Below, in pieces: positions 10,121 to 22,644 of a stretch of DNA of 64,000 nucleotides. Position 1 is the stretch's first letter, and each line of letters opens with the position of its first letter. Origin of the DNA: Tillandsia leiboldiana (taxonomy: Eukaryota > Streptophyta > Magnoliopsida > Poales > Bromeliaceae); contig JAQNDB010000171.1 of the NCBI GenBank assembly GCA_029204045.2, forward strand, positions 56,219 through 120,218, given 5' to 3'. The notes under the pieces were generated by a model. The model did no database searches, had not been told where the DNA came from, and worked only from the letters and a program-made list of their open reading frames with translations. The translations under genes were made by a program, and so were the position numbers.

Positions 10121-10807
10121 GGCATACAGCTTCTTCCACCCAAGCATTATAGCACATCCATAAGTGCTCCTCATGCTCCAAGTCGCTCTCGGAGTAAATT
10201 CAAATATCCCTAGAGGATCTGGTTACCAATCCAATCAAGTACGGCTGGAGCACAATTCCTTAAATCATAAGAGTGGCAGGGCATTAATCAATCCACTTGG
10301 CCTCACTGTGAGCTCAAGATGCCCTACCGTGTCCTGAACGCCATCTAGGCAAGATCCTCGGCTGTCTGATTCCAAGTAGGTACTCGCATCATACAATAAC
10401 TGCCGGAGTATAGCTCCATCAAAAGGTCCTAGATACCACCCGGACCTGTCTACACTCGAACCATAAAAGGACCCTTACAGTCGTGTATCAACGACGTGGC
10501 ATCACCACCGTGTACCAACGGCGTGGCATCACCACCGTATATCAACGGCGTGGCACTAGGTCAAACAGTCCCCTCGATCCATCAGATCCTGAGACTGTGC
10601 CATCAGCTCTCTCAGCTCTACCGGCGATATCCAATGAGGTGCTGTCGAGGGTGGCGCGGTTCCCCGAACCATGTCAAACTCAATCTCTATCTCCCTAACC
10701 GGCGGCATTGCCAACAACTAAGGAGAATTCACACCCGGGATCTCATGGGCAACAAAGATATCCTTGAGTCTCGGTGCCGCCGTAAGCACCTCTCACACTG
10801 TCACTAT
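10121..10807 (-). pseudogene. GY2 reverse transcriptase remnant
   Basis: On the minus strand, frames with stops read AMPPVREIE-like and PVELRELMAQSQDLMDRG, then SESDLEHEEHLW. These are the start of the gypsy RT and the stretch just after its FIDD site. Everything between has shrunk, so the active-site part is missing. The fragment ends at KLYA, where GY1b begins. It was separated from the rest of GY2 by SOLO1 (matching ACTAT on both sides). Family placement rests on short matches, so confidence is moderate. Confidence 0.6.
10483..10560. repeat. 27-bp tandem repeat, three copies
   Basis: GTGTATCAACGACGTGGCAT-type units start at 10483, 10510 and 10537; the last is shortened. It lies within the GY2 RT remnant and is a multiple of three, but is surrounded by stops. 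Confidence 0.8.
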
Positions 10808-11800
10808 TGTAGTGGCCTAGGTTTCCATTCAGTTTTTCCCGTGAATCCTGGGTGTGAAACACCTATTATTGGTGTATTAGGTCCACAGTGCATCAAAGGG
10901 ATGCTACGGATGGACACAGTGTGGTATTTACTGTTGGTTTGACGTTCGAAGGTAATTGCCGAATTTTATAGAAAGATTTGGGCCAATCGGAGGCCGTATT
11001 TGGATTCAGCGCGGAAAAACGCTTGAAAACGGCTTTTTATTTGTTGAAAACGGAGTCCGGATGCCCAAAAACGGACCCCCGGAAGTTTTCTGTGAAAAAT
11101 GGTGCATGGGGGGACCTGTGGACCAGCCAGGGACACGTGGCGGCTCCTCATTGGGCCGGCGCACGCCCCCCGGTCCACGGAAAGGGCCGCCGGTGCATGG
11201 TGGACCGGCGGGCCACGTGGCGGCACGCGGTTGGGCCGGTGCAAGGCGCGCGGCGCACGGGAGGGTGCGCGGGCAGGCCGGGCAGGCGGTGAGGGGGCGC
11301 GGTGCACGGTGGACCGGGGCGCGCCACGTGGCGGCCCCGGGTTGGCTGGTCCATGTGCGCGTGGCGCACGCGGCGCCACGCGGCGGCGGCCGTACGCGCA
11401 CATGGGCGCACGTGGGCGCACGTGGTGGCGGCGCCCGCCGACAGCCGTGTCGGGCGGCGCCACGTGTCGCCACGCCGTTGGCTGGCGCACCCACCCTGCC
11501 GCCAATCACGGGGGACACGTGGCGCTTCCCCATTGGGCCCGCATGGCTGCCGCTTGTTTGGCGGACACGTGGCGGGCCGTGGGCCGGGTCGGACGGCCGG
11601 TTGGACGGGAAGGGATCCCGTGCGCGGGCGGGCTGGGCCGGGCCGCACTGTGCGCGCCCGGAAACCCCTGGGCCGGGCCGCACTGTAGCCGCCCGAAACG
11701 CGGGCCGGGCTGCACTGTTCACGCCCGAAAGTGGGCCTGGGCACTGTAGCCGCCCGAAAGTGGGGACACAGAGGTCTTTTTCCCAAAAGATTTTTTGGGC

Positions 11801-11810
11801 CTATAAATAG
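11801..11810 (+). promoter_or_regulatory. TATA box of SOLO1
   Basis: CTATAAATAG lies after the CACGTGG-rich block and about 40 bases before a GAGA-rich leader. This is a classic plant TATA form. Confidence 0.7.
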
Positions 11811-13482
11811 CCCTTCCCCTCCCTTCTTTTTCTCTGTTTTCTGAGAGAAAGAGAGAGAATCAGAGAGAGGTCATTGAAGAGAAGTTGTTCCTCACTGATT
11901 TTTCTACCTCGTGGTGCGTTCCCAGATTTTCTGGAAGTTCGACAGCGGCGATCCGGATTTTACAGTGTGCCTCGTTTTTCCCCAATCTTGGCCCGTTATC
12001 GTCGCATTTCAGTCCGAGGAGTCCCCTGCGCAGTACAGGAGTCCTCTTTCGACAATTTCTTCGCCGGTGTGTTCCTAAGAGGTAGGGCTTCGTTTTCCGT
12101 GTTGGTGGTTTCTCTGGATTCCAATTCCTTGGCACGATTCCCGAGGTGTTTTGACCCCTCTTTTGCTGTTTGGATGTCTGGACAGTGGCAACTTCGACGA
12201 ATTGTTTCTCGGCGTAGGAATATCAGATCGAGGAGATTCAAGAGTCGATTTTGGGCTACTTTTCGCGAGGAACGCAACCGTGATTTTTCTGGGATTTTTG
12301 GAGCTCGGGACAGAGGTGAAATTCCTCATTTTGCGTGCTGATTTTAAAAACAGCAAAATCTGTTTTGAGACTGGTAGTTTACACCGTGTACACTTGTGTG
12401 ATGTTGTAGGATATTGTTTCAGCTGACGGTGTGCTTAGAGGACAGCGGGATATTTCTTGGTGTGTTGTGCACGCTTTTCGAGGTGGGTGGTTGTGTTTTC
12501 CCTCTTTGTTGACTTGCTCACTAGGAGTATTAGAGTTCCCCAATTATAATTGTGACAACTAGCTGTTAGCATGTGAACCTGGTGCAATGCCCCCTAATTT
12601 GATTAATAACCTCTATGCGATAAATTTGGGACAATAATGTTGGACAATTGCTATATCCTGAACCGCATGCAAATAAGGAATACATAGATGTTTTCAAACA
12701 ATTCTTTGCAAAAACCCTCGATCATTCTTCTAATACTTTTTAAGATGGACAATTGCATGCTTATTTGGACAACTAGTTAAGCCACCATTTTACTGCAACA
12801 CTATATTTTGGGATTTGACTTAGGAGAAAACATGTTTTATTGTTGTTCTTCTTTATCGCTGCATGATGCTCGAGTCTGATCGGGATTTTGAGATAGTATT
12901 GTCTGGGACAGTTTAGACTAGTTTTGGGGATTGTGGGGCATAGTGGCAACCGCGGATGTTAGGCGGTTGACCAGATGTTTTTACCTTATCAGATTGGGGT
13001 TTATGGGTTCAGCGGTGACCGCGGATTTTGGGCGGTTAACCGGATGTTTACTATTGCATCAGATTGGGGATCGGGATTGCATTAGTGGATGGAGTTTTTC
13101 CCACTTTGATCATAGTCATGATCCAGTCCTGCTATTGTGCGATATTGGTTACAGAGATACTTGATACAGAGACACTTTACTCGTGTGGGTCGCTCCCCTC
13201 GAGTGCCACTCCGGAGTAGGCTTTACACCGTGCCGAGCGCCGGGCACAGTTGGTGAGTTGTGAGTGATGACACTTTACACCGTGCCGAGCGCCGGGCACA
13301 GACAGAGCAGGCAGTGCCAGTATCTCTTGGCCCTTTGATTGAGTCTCCTTGGGCAGTTGGGTTATAGTTGCATATATACAGTCATCTTCTTGGCATTGCA
13401 TTTTGAGGCATAGTAGTGGTAGCTTCCTTTTTCAGCAGTCTTTATTGCATACCACTGTTCCTTTCTTTTGCCTCTTATAGTC

Positions 13483-13551
13483 CTAGTGGGTGCGTCAGCA
13501 TTTGAGGTTTTTACCCACTAGGGGAGGCTACTGGTTTATCTAGTAGTTCTC
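13483..13551 (+). other. Hairpin pair in SOLO1 LTR
   Basis: CTAGTGGGT (13483-13491) pairs with ACCCACTAG (13513-13521). It is followed directly by a second, weaker stem, GAGGCTACT with AGTAGTTCTC. It corresponds to the hairpin pair in GY2, GY4, GY5, GY6 and SOLO2. Confidence 0.6.
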
Positions 13552-13910
13552 ACCCCCATGGTTGTTCTCTGTCTTCTCCCCCTTTGCTTTGCAGAGTCGT
13601 CTGTGGGAGCTGCGGGGCCTTCAGTGGCAGAACGAGGTAAGAGGATCGCCGACTAGCTAGATCGTCTACCCCAAGTGAGAGACTAGCGAGGTTTTTATTG
13701 TACCCCCTTTTGTATCTCAGACTTCAGTAGTTTCCTTTTGGGTCTGGCTTTGGCCAGCTGGTTGTATATTTATGGTGAGCTGGGAGTATATTGTACTTTT
13801 ATTTCAGCTTGTAGTTTATTTCAGTCTGAGATTACTTTTAGTTCTATTAGTTCAGCTCTGTTTATGCTCTTTTACTGTATATTATCTATCTGAGCAGGTT
13901 ACCAGCGCTT

Positions 13911-13938
13911 CGTGTACATGGAAAATTCTGTGTGCACG
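13911..13938 (+). other. Conserved U5 hairpin (SOLO1 copy)
   Basis: CGTGTACA pairs with TGTGCACG (one G-U). It is preceded by GCTT and followed by GCGGATCTGTTGGCG, as in the other gypsy LTRs, although the stem sequence itself differs. Confidence 0.7.
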
Positions 13939-13992
13939 GCGGATCTGTTGGCGGGCCCGGGTTCTGGTTGACACCCGGGGCGTGACAACTAT

Positions 13993-15623
13993 AACCTGTG
14001 TGCTCTAGTAATCTCAACAAGCAAACCTCCTATTGTCTGCCTCACAGAAAATTGATGTCCTCTCTCTCCTCAGTTAAAACATCCTGTGGCATTGTGCCAA
14101 TCAATCTCAAGCACATGGTCAAAACACCGAACTGCCATAATTACCAATAAGTCAGCCGGTACAACTCGCGGCCTCAACTGCATTGGACATGATCCACAAG
14201 CCTCCTCCACATGCACAACACTAGCAGGAACCTATACCTCTAGTGCATGTGGTAACAAATCTGCCTCTATTCCATGCAGGAATGCAACATGCTCTAACTC
14301 CGACTGCTATGATGAAATCACACCTACGACAACTCGATCCACTACCGTGGCGCCCTCCAACCGGGCGGCACAGATTCATCCACTCGATGCAAGCGGTTGT
14401 CGCTCAATCTGCCTGAAAATTAGGACTATCCACATAGGGAGTACGACCTCTGTCTCTGCTCACACTGGGGCGACGAATAAGGTCATCCGTAGATAACAAA
14501 TCCACGCTACCGCTGTGCCACTCTGATATAGATGCTGATGCTGCCATCGGGGTTCACCCGATCTCTGGCATCTCAGGAACCCGTCATCCTGGAAAAGAAA
14601 TCAGAAGTGCCTCTGCCGGCCGATCTGTCCTTCCATCACCCGGCGCCAAGCGCCAATATCTTGAACTCGCCTCTAGCGGCAAATCCCTATCCAAAGGAAC
14701 TGCAGCGCCACGCTCCAAACACAACGCCTACTCCAACGAGGCGTCGAACATGTAACGGAGGGACTGAATAAACTGAAAGGTATTCTGGCGCAATCCACTC
14801 CCAGCCACACGTATCCTATGCGCCTCGTCCCTCGAACCTGGAGCGCGCAGTTAAGCAACTGCGTAAACTCTCTAGCACAGGGAGGCTCTCAAGTAGTCTC
14901 TCCAATACCACCAACCATGATTCTGCCTCCAAAGGCCCCAAGCTCACTCCTATGAATCGGGGTGGTTCATCTGCCGAATCTGGCTCAGTAGATCGATCAT
15001 GTCCCCTCAGCTCACCAGCTGTCAACTATCCACCCTGCCTCGTGCCTCGGCACTGAACATTGGCACAGAGGGGGCTACTCACTCCATCAGTGCCACAAAA
15101 TCCCCGCCCCTGAGGATACAGCAACCGGGTGGTCTCAGAAGGAAGCACTGTCGAGCTGCCCGCTGCTCCGACAACTGTGTCAGTAAAACCAGCTGCTCGC
15201 TCACTCTGCCGCTGATAGGCCTCAGACGATCCTGTCATCTGGGTCCGGAACTCTCTGACCTCAATCCGGGTATCCGGCCCAAAACCAACCGCTCAAGCTC
15301 AACTGCTATGACAGGAAGCACACGGGTCAAAACCCAGCGTCGGGGAGACACATCTCACCACGACGAAACTGCAAATCAGGACACAAAAGCCACTCGACCC
15401 AATCCAGCGAAAGTCTAGAGCATGTCACCCATTCCACAGCATTATGTTGTCTGCAGCCAACATAATCACTTAGGAGAATAAACATACTAATCACTCTTCC
15501 CGTCCCTTGGGAGAGGTATAAAACTCAATCAGGACTCTCGCTATAAATCACGGCTCTCACGAAGTCAACCAAGGGTCAAACCATAAGCCTAGGGTTTCTA
15601 AGTCCACTATGACCTACAACCTA
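13993..15623 (-). pseudogene. GY2 gag region, heavily decayed
   Basis: Between the PBS of GY2 and SOLO1. On the minus strand at about 14816-15025 a short frame reads FIGVSLGPLEAESWLVVLER and then CLTARSRFEGRGA. This resembles the start of the gypsy gag domain (P-x-F-x-G...W...L...F). The rest is broken by stops in all frames. The remaining stretch (13993-14500 and 15060-15620) shows no recognisable domain. The call rests mainly on position just downstream of a PBS. Confidence 0.45.
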
Positions 15624-15636
15624 GGCTCTGAAACCA
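15624..15636 (-). other. Degraded primer-binding site of GY2
   Basis: The minus strand reads TGGTTTCAGAGCC next to the LTR end at 15645. It has one substitution from TGGTATCAGAGCC. This marks 15645-19613 as the 5' LTR of a minus-strand element. Confidence 0.75.
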
Positions 15637-15694
15637 ACCTAATCGGTCACGCCCCGGGGTCGAAACTGCGACCCGGGCTCGCCAACAGATCCGC

Positions 15695-15719
15695 CGCCTA
15701 TGCCAAACCTGCATAGGCG
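15695..15719 (-). other. Conserved U5 hairpin (GY2 copy)
   Basis: CGCCTATGC pairs perfectly with GCATAGGCG around a 7-base loop. Relative to other copies several stem bases have changed on both sides. Confidence 0.75.
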
Positions 15720-16158
15720 AAGCGTCCTACCTGCAAGAAAAGTAGTACAGCTAAACAGATATCAGAGCTAAAAATGAAAATCTGCTGTAAACTAAAATCA
15801 ACCACTGTACAACTGGAAATAATACGACAATGTCCATCTCCCAAAATGATAATCATACAATATCCTCATATACAAGAATCAGACCTCAACAGGGAGGTAT
15901 CTCCAATAAATACATCAGTGTACAGGCTCTCAATACATATCATATCCTCACTACATCAGTCTCTCAAAAGGGGAAATAAAATGACTAAGCTACTGAAGAT
16001 CTCCTCTGAAGGGTACCGCTACTCTCCAACGATGGGTAGGGATCTAGCTCGTGACTCCCTCGCCTCGATCAACAACCGCAGAATCAGCAACACCCGCTAA
16101 GACTCTGCAAAACAAAGAAGAGGAAGCAAAAAGGAGGGGGAAAACCCCCAATGGGCGT

Positions 16159-16222
16159 GAGAACTACACCAAAAAGGGAGTTCTCAGTGGGTACCACCGC
16201 CAGACTCGACGGTCTGCCCACT
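16159..16222 (-). other. Hairpin pair in GY2 LTR
   Basis: GAGAACT/AGTTCTC stem next to an AGTGGG/CCCACT stem, at the same place relative to the LTR 3' end as in GY4, GY5, GY6 and SOLO2. Confidence 0.65.
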
Positions 16223-18091
16223 AAGTCCTCAAGAGACATAAACTAACCAAAGCCGTAAAGACTGAAATAAGGAAGCTGGAGACTCTCAATAGCTACCATG
16301 CCTCTATCTAAATGCTCAAAAGGGGAGAACCAAAGAATGGTATGCAACCACTAGCACATGAAGTGCACAATCGACCCAATCGAGCTGATTGCCACATCTG
16401 GTCCAGTCAAACCTGCGCCCACCTACAACCACCTCCCGCTGACGGGCAGGAATTATGTAGGGCGCCCAAACGAACTAACTCGCTATCAAATAGTGGCTCA
16501 TGCAAGCTATAGTCAAAATCCACGCTCTCTCTCAGAACGGATAGCCTCAAGATGCTCAACCTCTCACACAACGGTCAAAGTACTCACAACGACACAGGAC
16601 CATCGTCAAACTAAACGGCTCCCAACAACACTAGCACTGGTCTAAACACAGCTACTAGACTCCACTCAGCCCCCAGGCACGAGTGCAACAATAAAAGTAT
16701 CTGACCGAACAAACCCAATCGAATGAACCGGTATAAAACCCGGTACTGCCTGCTCTGTCATCAATCTCACGAACTCAGTATCTCCACTGTCCAAATGACC
16801 GGAACCCAACACAGTCTGACGGGAACCCAACACGGTCTAAAGCCTACTCCGGAGTGGCACTCGAGGGGAGCGACCCACACGAGTAAAGTATCTCTGTCAT
16901 CAGTATCACAAGTATCTCTATATAGCAGGACTAGATCATGACTATGATCAAAGTGGGAAAGCCCAACCACTAAAGAAGACCATGGTCCTCAATCAGATGC
17001 AAAAATACTCAAATAGTGGGAAACTCCGTCCACTAGAGAAATTTGATACCCAATCTGATGCATAAATAAATATCCGGTCAACCGCCTAATATCCGCAGTT
17101 GCCGCAAAACCCTGCCAACAGCAATCCAGTACAACCCGTCCCTGACACCAATGTCCCGGCTACACTACCCAAACCCCTGCTCAACCCGAGCAACATTGAC
17201 CGCCTGACTAATAAAGACGGAGAAAGAAAAAGCATGGTTTCTCCTAAGTCAAGTTCCAATAAGTAGTGCAGCAGTAAAAGATGGCCTAACTACATGTCCA
17301 TGCAAGCATGTTTTTTTCCTCAGAAACGATAAAAGTGGGTGAAACATATATTAGCAAAACATGCTAAAGTATTCTTACTATGATATACCAATCCCACACA
17401 AGTAGGCCATTTCTTGCTTACCTCTCGCTCATATCGGTTGTACATCAAATTAGGCATGCTATCAATCATAGAGGGGTGACATCCCCACAAGTGCACTTAC
17501 ATTCACCATAACATAAACACCTTATACAGTTACCAATATTAAGCTTACCCACCTGAAGAGCTCAATCCAAGGCAAACCTGGGGTCGGTGAAGAGCGTGGC
17601 CACTTGCACGCACAATCCGCTGAACCCGTATCCACGGTACATGTCGCGCAAACCTCGGCTCCTAGCAGTGTTCCAAAAACACTCGCGAACCCTCCTGGGT
17701 ACAACAAAAGGTCCAAAGTTACACTTTATGCTAAAATATCCAAGTATACACCATCTGCTGAAACCAGTCCCAAAGATGTGCAATTTTCACCTACAGAACG
17801 GACTCTGAAAAATCCACCAAAAATACGGATGCGATCGTCGCGTCGAGCCCTTCGAAACGAGTACCTGCACATCAAAATCTGAGTCCCGGAGGCCGAGTTA
17901 CAAATTCCACAACGCGGTGAGCGCGAAAGTCCACAACATACACAACTGTAATACTCTGCACAGTAAAGGGGAAAGAAGTATACCTTCGGGCGAATCTCAG
18001 AAAATTCCCCGAAAAACACGACGGTAATCCTTGCGACGCGTAGATGCAAAAAGTGTAAAGGCACGCCTCAATCCGAGTTTCGTACATCAAG

Positions 18092-18305
18092 TTTGCACGC
18101 AAAACGGTGCACACTTTACGAGTCCGCGCGCAAAACGATGCGCGGCCACCACACCTGCACGCAAAACGGTGCACGTCATCAAACACCACACGCAAAACGG
18201 TGCGCGCCAACACGACCTGCACGCGAAACGGTGCACGTACCTCGAATCTGCACGCAAAACGGAGCATGCTTCTCTTAAGGTTGCACACAAAACGAGGCGC
18301 GTCCA
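18092..18305 (-). repeat. Degenerate minisatellite in GY2 LTR
   Basis: About seven copies of GCACGCAAAACGG-type words, spaced about 27-34 bases apart. It is the decayed counterpart of the 31-bp arrays in GY4, SOLO2 and GY6. Confidence 0.7.
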
Positions 18306-18629
18306 AAATGCCAGCAACAGTCCGCGCAGTAAAACGGCACAGTAAAACACGGTCCCTAACACGCATGGGGGCGTGGGGTCAAATCCAAAATCTAAAAAGG
18401 AAAACTCAAAACTGTGCCAAAAATAGCGCAAAACAACAAACGGGACCTACCTCGACCCGTTGCGCCGTCCAACGCGTCAAACCGGCTCCTTGGAACACCT
18501 TGTGCGCTCCACGGGGTCAACGGCGCGCTCGCGCACCCACGAACACCCCCCAAGAATCGCCCTCTCCCTCCCCTTAGCCTCTCTGTGCGAGCAAAAAGGA
18601 GAAAAGAGAAGAAATGGTGCGATTCGGGC

Positions 18630-18638
18630 CTTTATAGG
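18630..18638 (-). promoter_or_regulatory. TATA box of GY2 LTR
   Basis: The minus strand reads CCTATAAAGG, downstream (in element sense) of the CACGTG-rich GC block. Confidence 0.6.
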
Positions 18639-19613
18639 CCGAAATCCCACATTCGGGCGCAACTTCCGGGCGCCCAAAACTGGTTTTCGGGCTGCTACAG
18701 TAACCAGCCCCGCGGTCCACGCGTCCACGCCGCGCCAGCGAGGCACCACGTCATCCGCGTTCGGCCAACCGGGGAGCGACACGTGTCCATGGACCCGTGC
18801 ACCGCGACCACGGACCGGCGGCAGCCAATCGGCGGCCGCCACGTGGACCCCACCCGCGCCCCACGCTGACGCACGGCAGCAGCGACGCGTCGCGTCGCGC
18901 TGACCCGCGAACGGGAGGCCGACACGTGGCCTGCCCCCCGCTGACGCCGTGCCAGGGCCCGCGCGCCTTCCCCCCGCGGTTCTGTGCCTCTGCCAGGCAC
19001 GCTTCCCGAGGAGGTCCCCCGCCTGCTCCGTAAACCCGGTCCACGGCACCGACCTATCAAAACCCGCCACGTGTCCGCCCTCTGGTGCACGCCGGCCCGT
19101 GGACCGCGCGCCTGCCCGCGCGCCTGTCCGGGCACTGCACGCTTCACGCGCCTGCCCGCCGCCGCGCCTGTGCCTGCCCGAGCCCGTGCCGCCGTCCGCC
19201 GCCGTCGCCGGCGCTGCCCCAGCCGCCGGAACAGTGACCCATTGCCTCAAAATCCGTGCCGGGTCATCCGGGCTCCGAAAAATACAAGTAAGTAGTCCAT
19301 TTTCAATATTCTCGCGCGCTGAATCCGAATCTGCTGTCTGTTTTGCCAAATTCCAACTCTAAAAATTGCCGAAGGCATCCGGAAAGGTGTTCTTTTGTCC
19401 AAACTTCGCGCTGAGCCCAATTTTAATATCCATTGCGCGCAAAACCACTTCTAAGCATTCGACGGGGTCATCTGACTACTCTCGTGATCCATTAAACACA
19501 CTGAGTCCATCACTAGTGTCCAATTGGTGCACAAACGCCACCGACACGCCACATAGGCCTCCAGGAGCTGCTGATCAACCAGTAATCTCGTCGTAGGGAT
19601 CCGGGTCCTCACA

Positions 19614-20354
19614 CTCACGCTACTCGTGATTCCTCCACAGAATCTTCTCATATGGAATAGCCCGGTTGCGCAATTCCCTCACCTCATGAGCAAGAATCCG
19701 CAACGGGCACTCCTCATATCCAAGGTCCTCACCGATCTCCAGGGAAGTGAAGTCAATCACGTGTGAAGGATCAAAAACATATCTCCTCAGAACTGAGACG
19801 TGGAAAACGTCAATAACTCCGGCCAGGCGTGGAGGAAGGGCAACAGGGTATGCAACAGGGCCTACTCTCTCAAGTACCTCAAAGGGTCCAATAAAATGTG
19901 GACTGAGCTTCCCACGAACTCCAAATCTCCGGACCCCTTTCGAAGGTGAGACCTTCAAAAAGACATGATCACCAACCTGAAACTCTAGGTCTCGCCGTCG
20001 AGTATCAGCGTAGCTCCTCTTTCGACTCTGGGCTGTCTCAAGATGTCGGCGAACCAATCTGACCTTTTCCTCTGCCTCCCGCAGTAAATCAGGTCCCAAA
20101 GTCCTCCTCTCACCCACGTCACTCCAATATAAGGGCGACCGACACTTGCGTCCATACAACGCTTCAAACGGAGCCATTTGAATGCTCGCTTGATAGCTGT
20201 TGTTGTACACAAACTCAACCAATGCTAAGTGCCGGTAACACCCTCCACCAAAATCCAGGACGCACGCTCTCAACATATCCTCAAGGGTCTGTATGGTACG
20301 CTCAGACTGTCCATCGGTCTGTGGGTGGAATGCTGTGCTAAACCGGAGCTGTGT
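19614..20354 (-). pseudogene. GY3 integrase C-terminal fragment
   Basis: The minus-strand frame reads from TQLRFSTAFHPQTDGQSER (integrase core with the catalytic Glu) through GPFEVLERVGPVAYPVALPP to RNRAIPYEKILWRNHE. Then comes a TAG where GY1 has GAG, two more codons, and the GY2 LTR. The upstream part was cut off by the GY4 LTR at 20355; the chromodomain end was cut off by GY2 at 19613. About 245 residues remain with only the terminal stop, so decay after the disruption is slight. It is a relic and cannot be expressed as a working integrase. Confidence 0.85.
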
Positions 20355-21514
20355 TGTGAGGACCCGAATTCCCACTTAAGATATTACTGATGGATTAGTG
20401 GCCTTTGGGAGTGTTTGTGCGCGTGTCGGGCCCAAGAAATGGATTTATGGTGCAATTTGGGATTTAGTTTGCATCACTGGAGGCCTGCGTGGTGTGTCGG
20501 CTGTGGTTGTGCGCAATTTGGACACAAGTGATGGACTTCGGGCTTAAAAAGGGGATCACGTGGGTAATTGGAGGACCCGTCGGGTGTTTAGAAGTGGTTT
20601 CGCGCGACACAGATGTCAAAATTGGACTCAGGGCGAAGTGAAGATAAAGGATCACCTCTCCGGATGCCTTCGGCAATTTTTAGAGTTGGAATTTGGTAAA
20701 TCGGACATCGGATTTGGATTCAGCGCGCGAAATCGTTAAGAATGGACTATTTACTTGCTTTTTTCGGAGCCCGGTTGACGCACACATTTTTCGAGGCACG
20801 TGTGCGAATTCCGAGGCATTGGCGCGGCGACACGGATCCCAATGTGCAGCGCGGTTGCCGAGGCGGCGGCGGCGCGCGGCACGAGGCGCGCAGCAGGGGT
20901 GCGCTGGCGTGCTGGGGAGACGCGCTTCCTGCGCGGGTGACGCAGGGGCCGCCACGTGGCGGGCCCCCACTGGCGCCCGCGCGAGAGTGGGTGCGCGCCC
21001 GTGTGGCGGCGCGGTGACCCGCGCGCGTGTAGCGCGCGGGTGCGGCGCCCATGTGGCGCGCGGGACGCGCGCCGCGTGGCGTAGGGGGCGCGCGCCTGCG
21101 CCTGGCGCGCGCCTGCGCCTGGTGCGCTCGCCCCTGTGCGGTGGACCGCCTGGCAGCGAGCCCCCTTGGGCGGTGCACCGTGGACCCGGTCCATGGGAGC
21201 CCTCCCCTCATCTCTTTCTTCTCTTCTTCTTCTTTCTTCTCCTCCGCACACCATTTCTTCTCCTCTTTTTCTTCTTCTTCTCCAACCGAGCGAGAGAGAG
21301 TGAGAGGGAGGGGATTTTGTGAGGTGCGGCGGTGCGCCGTGGACCTCGCGGAGCGCGTGAGGTGTTCCAAAGGGTCGGTTGGGCGGCGCGACGCAGTCGA
21401 GGTAGGTCCCGCGCGTTAATTTTACGGTGTTTTTAGCACAGTTTTAGGGCGTTCTTTTGGACATTGGATTTGACCCCTTGCTCTTATGTGTGTTAGGGAC
21501 CGTGTTGTACTGCA

Positions 21515-21690
21515 CCGTTTTGCATGCGGATCCCGACGCCGTGCTCCGTTTTGCGTGCGGGTTCTGGCACCGTGCTCCGTTTTGCGTGCGGGTTCCGGCG
21601 GCGAGCTCCGTTTTGCATGCGGACTCCGGCGGCGTGCTCCGTTTTGCGTGCGGACTCCGGCAGCGGGCTTCGTTTTGCGTGCGGACCACG
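21515..21690 (+). repeat. 31-bp minisatellite in GY4 LTR
   Basis: Units begin CCGTTTTGCGTGCGG and repeat every 31 bases (21515, 21546, ...), five full copies plus a partial one. Because 31 is not a multiple of three, the frame rotates each unit and the open frames here are not treated as genes. Confidence 0.9.
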
Positions 21691-22644
21691 TGGAGCCAAG
21701 GTAATCGCGCGGAGCCCAATTGCAAGTGTCGACAAGCAATTGGTGGCAAACCGAGGTGGGTTGGAATTTCTCCAAAATTTATGGAATGCCCTTTAATGCT
21801 CCTGAATGCATTTTGATCATGTTTATTATGTTTTTCCTCTGTAATTAAATCTGATAGTTGCCTAGAAAATTATAGTAATATTTTCCTGAGCCCCTGTTAT
21901 TTTTAGCATGATCTAGAGACCATTCGACACTAGACGGCATGTTTTCTTGAGATTCGGGATCTATCTGGACCTTCATAATAATTTTGTAACCGATTTTAAG
22001 TGAAACTCAGATTTTAAAGGGTTTTTAAATATTTAGAGTATTATGAATGGTCCAGGTAGATCGAGGTGCATTTGTACTCGTGCCGGGGGGCCGAGTAGAT
22101 TTTTAGAGCATTGTGAGATGACTTTCTAGTGTCATGTGAGAGTTTTAGCATTTTCCAGTGCGGGGGCGGAAGCTATGGGCGGCTATGCCTACAGCCTGTT
22201 CTTGTTTGATAGGGTTGTAGGTGGCAGTCGTTCAGAATTTCCAGGCCTCCCGTGTGAGAGATTGAGAACTTATTCCCTGATTGATTTACTCTAGATCATG
22301 GATCGTGTTCTGATTTAGTGGTGGAGATGGTTCTCCCACTTAGCTTCGAGAGTTTTGGGGGTTCTGGCAGATCGAGTCGTGGAGGTTTCCCGACTTAGCC
22401 ATGGGTTATACATTATCAGATTGAGTCGTAGAGGGTTCTCCGATAGATTATGTGAGGATTTGGGCATTTCCTGTTGAGTCATGGAGTCTTATTCCGACTG
22501 AGTTGTGCTTTTGAGCACCGAGTTGCCGATCTGTTTGATCGTGGACCATAGCCTGCATATGCCGCTTTTGAGACAGATGAGATGCTTGATACTCGTTGGG
22601 GTCGCTCCCCTCGGGTCACGCTCCGGATGCGTAGATGTGTTGAT

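Larger units (their letters stand above)
10808..13987 (+). repeat. SOLO1: solo gypsy LTR (3180 bp) with TSD
   Basis: Starts TGTAGTGGCC, ends CCCGGGGCGTGACA. ACTAT flanks it on both sides (10803-10807 and 13988-13992), and GY2 sequence continues on both sides, so it is a solo LTR left by LTR-LTR recombination. Contents: GC-rich upstream part with CACGTGG words (about 11140-11600) and short GGGCCGGGCCGCACTGT repeats (11635-11770), TATA (11801-11810), purine-rich leader, hairpin module (13483-13551), U5 hairpin (13911-13938). ORFs in the GC-rich part are open by composition and are not called. Confidence 0.9.
15645..19613 (-). repeat. GY2 5' LTR (3969 bp, minus strand)
   Basis: On the minus strand it starts TGTGAGGACCCGG (19613) and ends CCCCGGGGCGTGACC; the last base of the usual TGACA is mutated. 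It contains the U5 hairpin (15695-15719), hairpin module (16159-16222), a degenerate minisatellite (18092-18305), TATA (18630-18638) and a GC-rich block with several CACGTG words (18770-19080). It interrupts the chromodomain coding region of GY3. No target duplication can be checked because the 3' end of GY2 is lost. Confidence 0.82.

Noticed and set aside
10956..11810. 284-codon and overlapping ORFs in SOLO1
   Set aside because: GC-rich LTR upstream DNA, no domain, all frames open.
18414..19362. ORFs up to 290 codons on both strands in the GY2 LTR
   Set aside because: Inside an LTR bounded by terminal motifs; composition-driven, frames overlap on both strands.
20355..20360. Target duplication for GY4 (TGTGT on the left)
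   Set aside because: The right end of GY4 is not in the window, so no partner can be compared.
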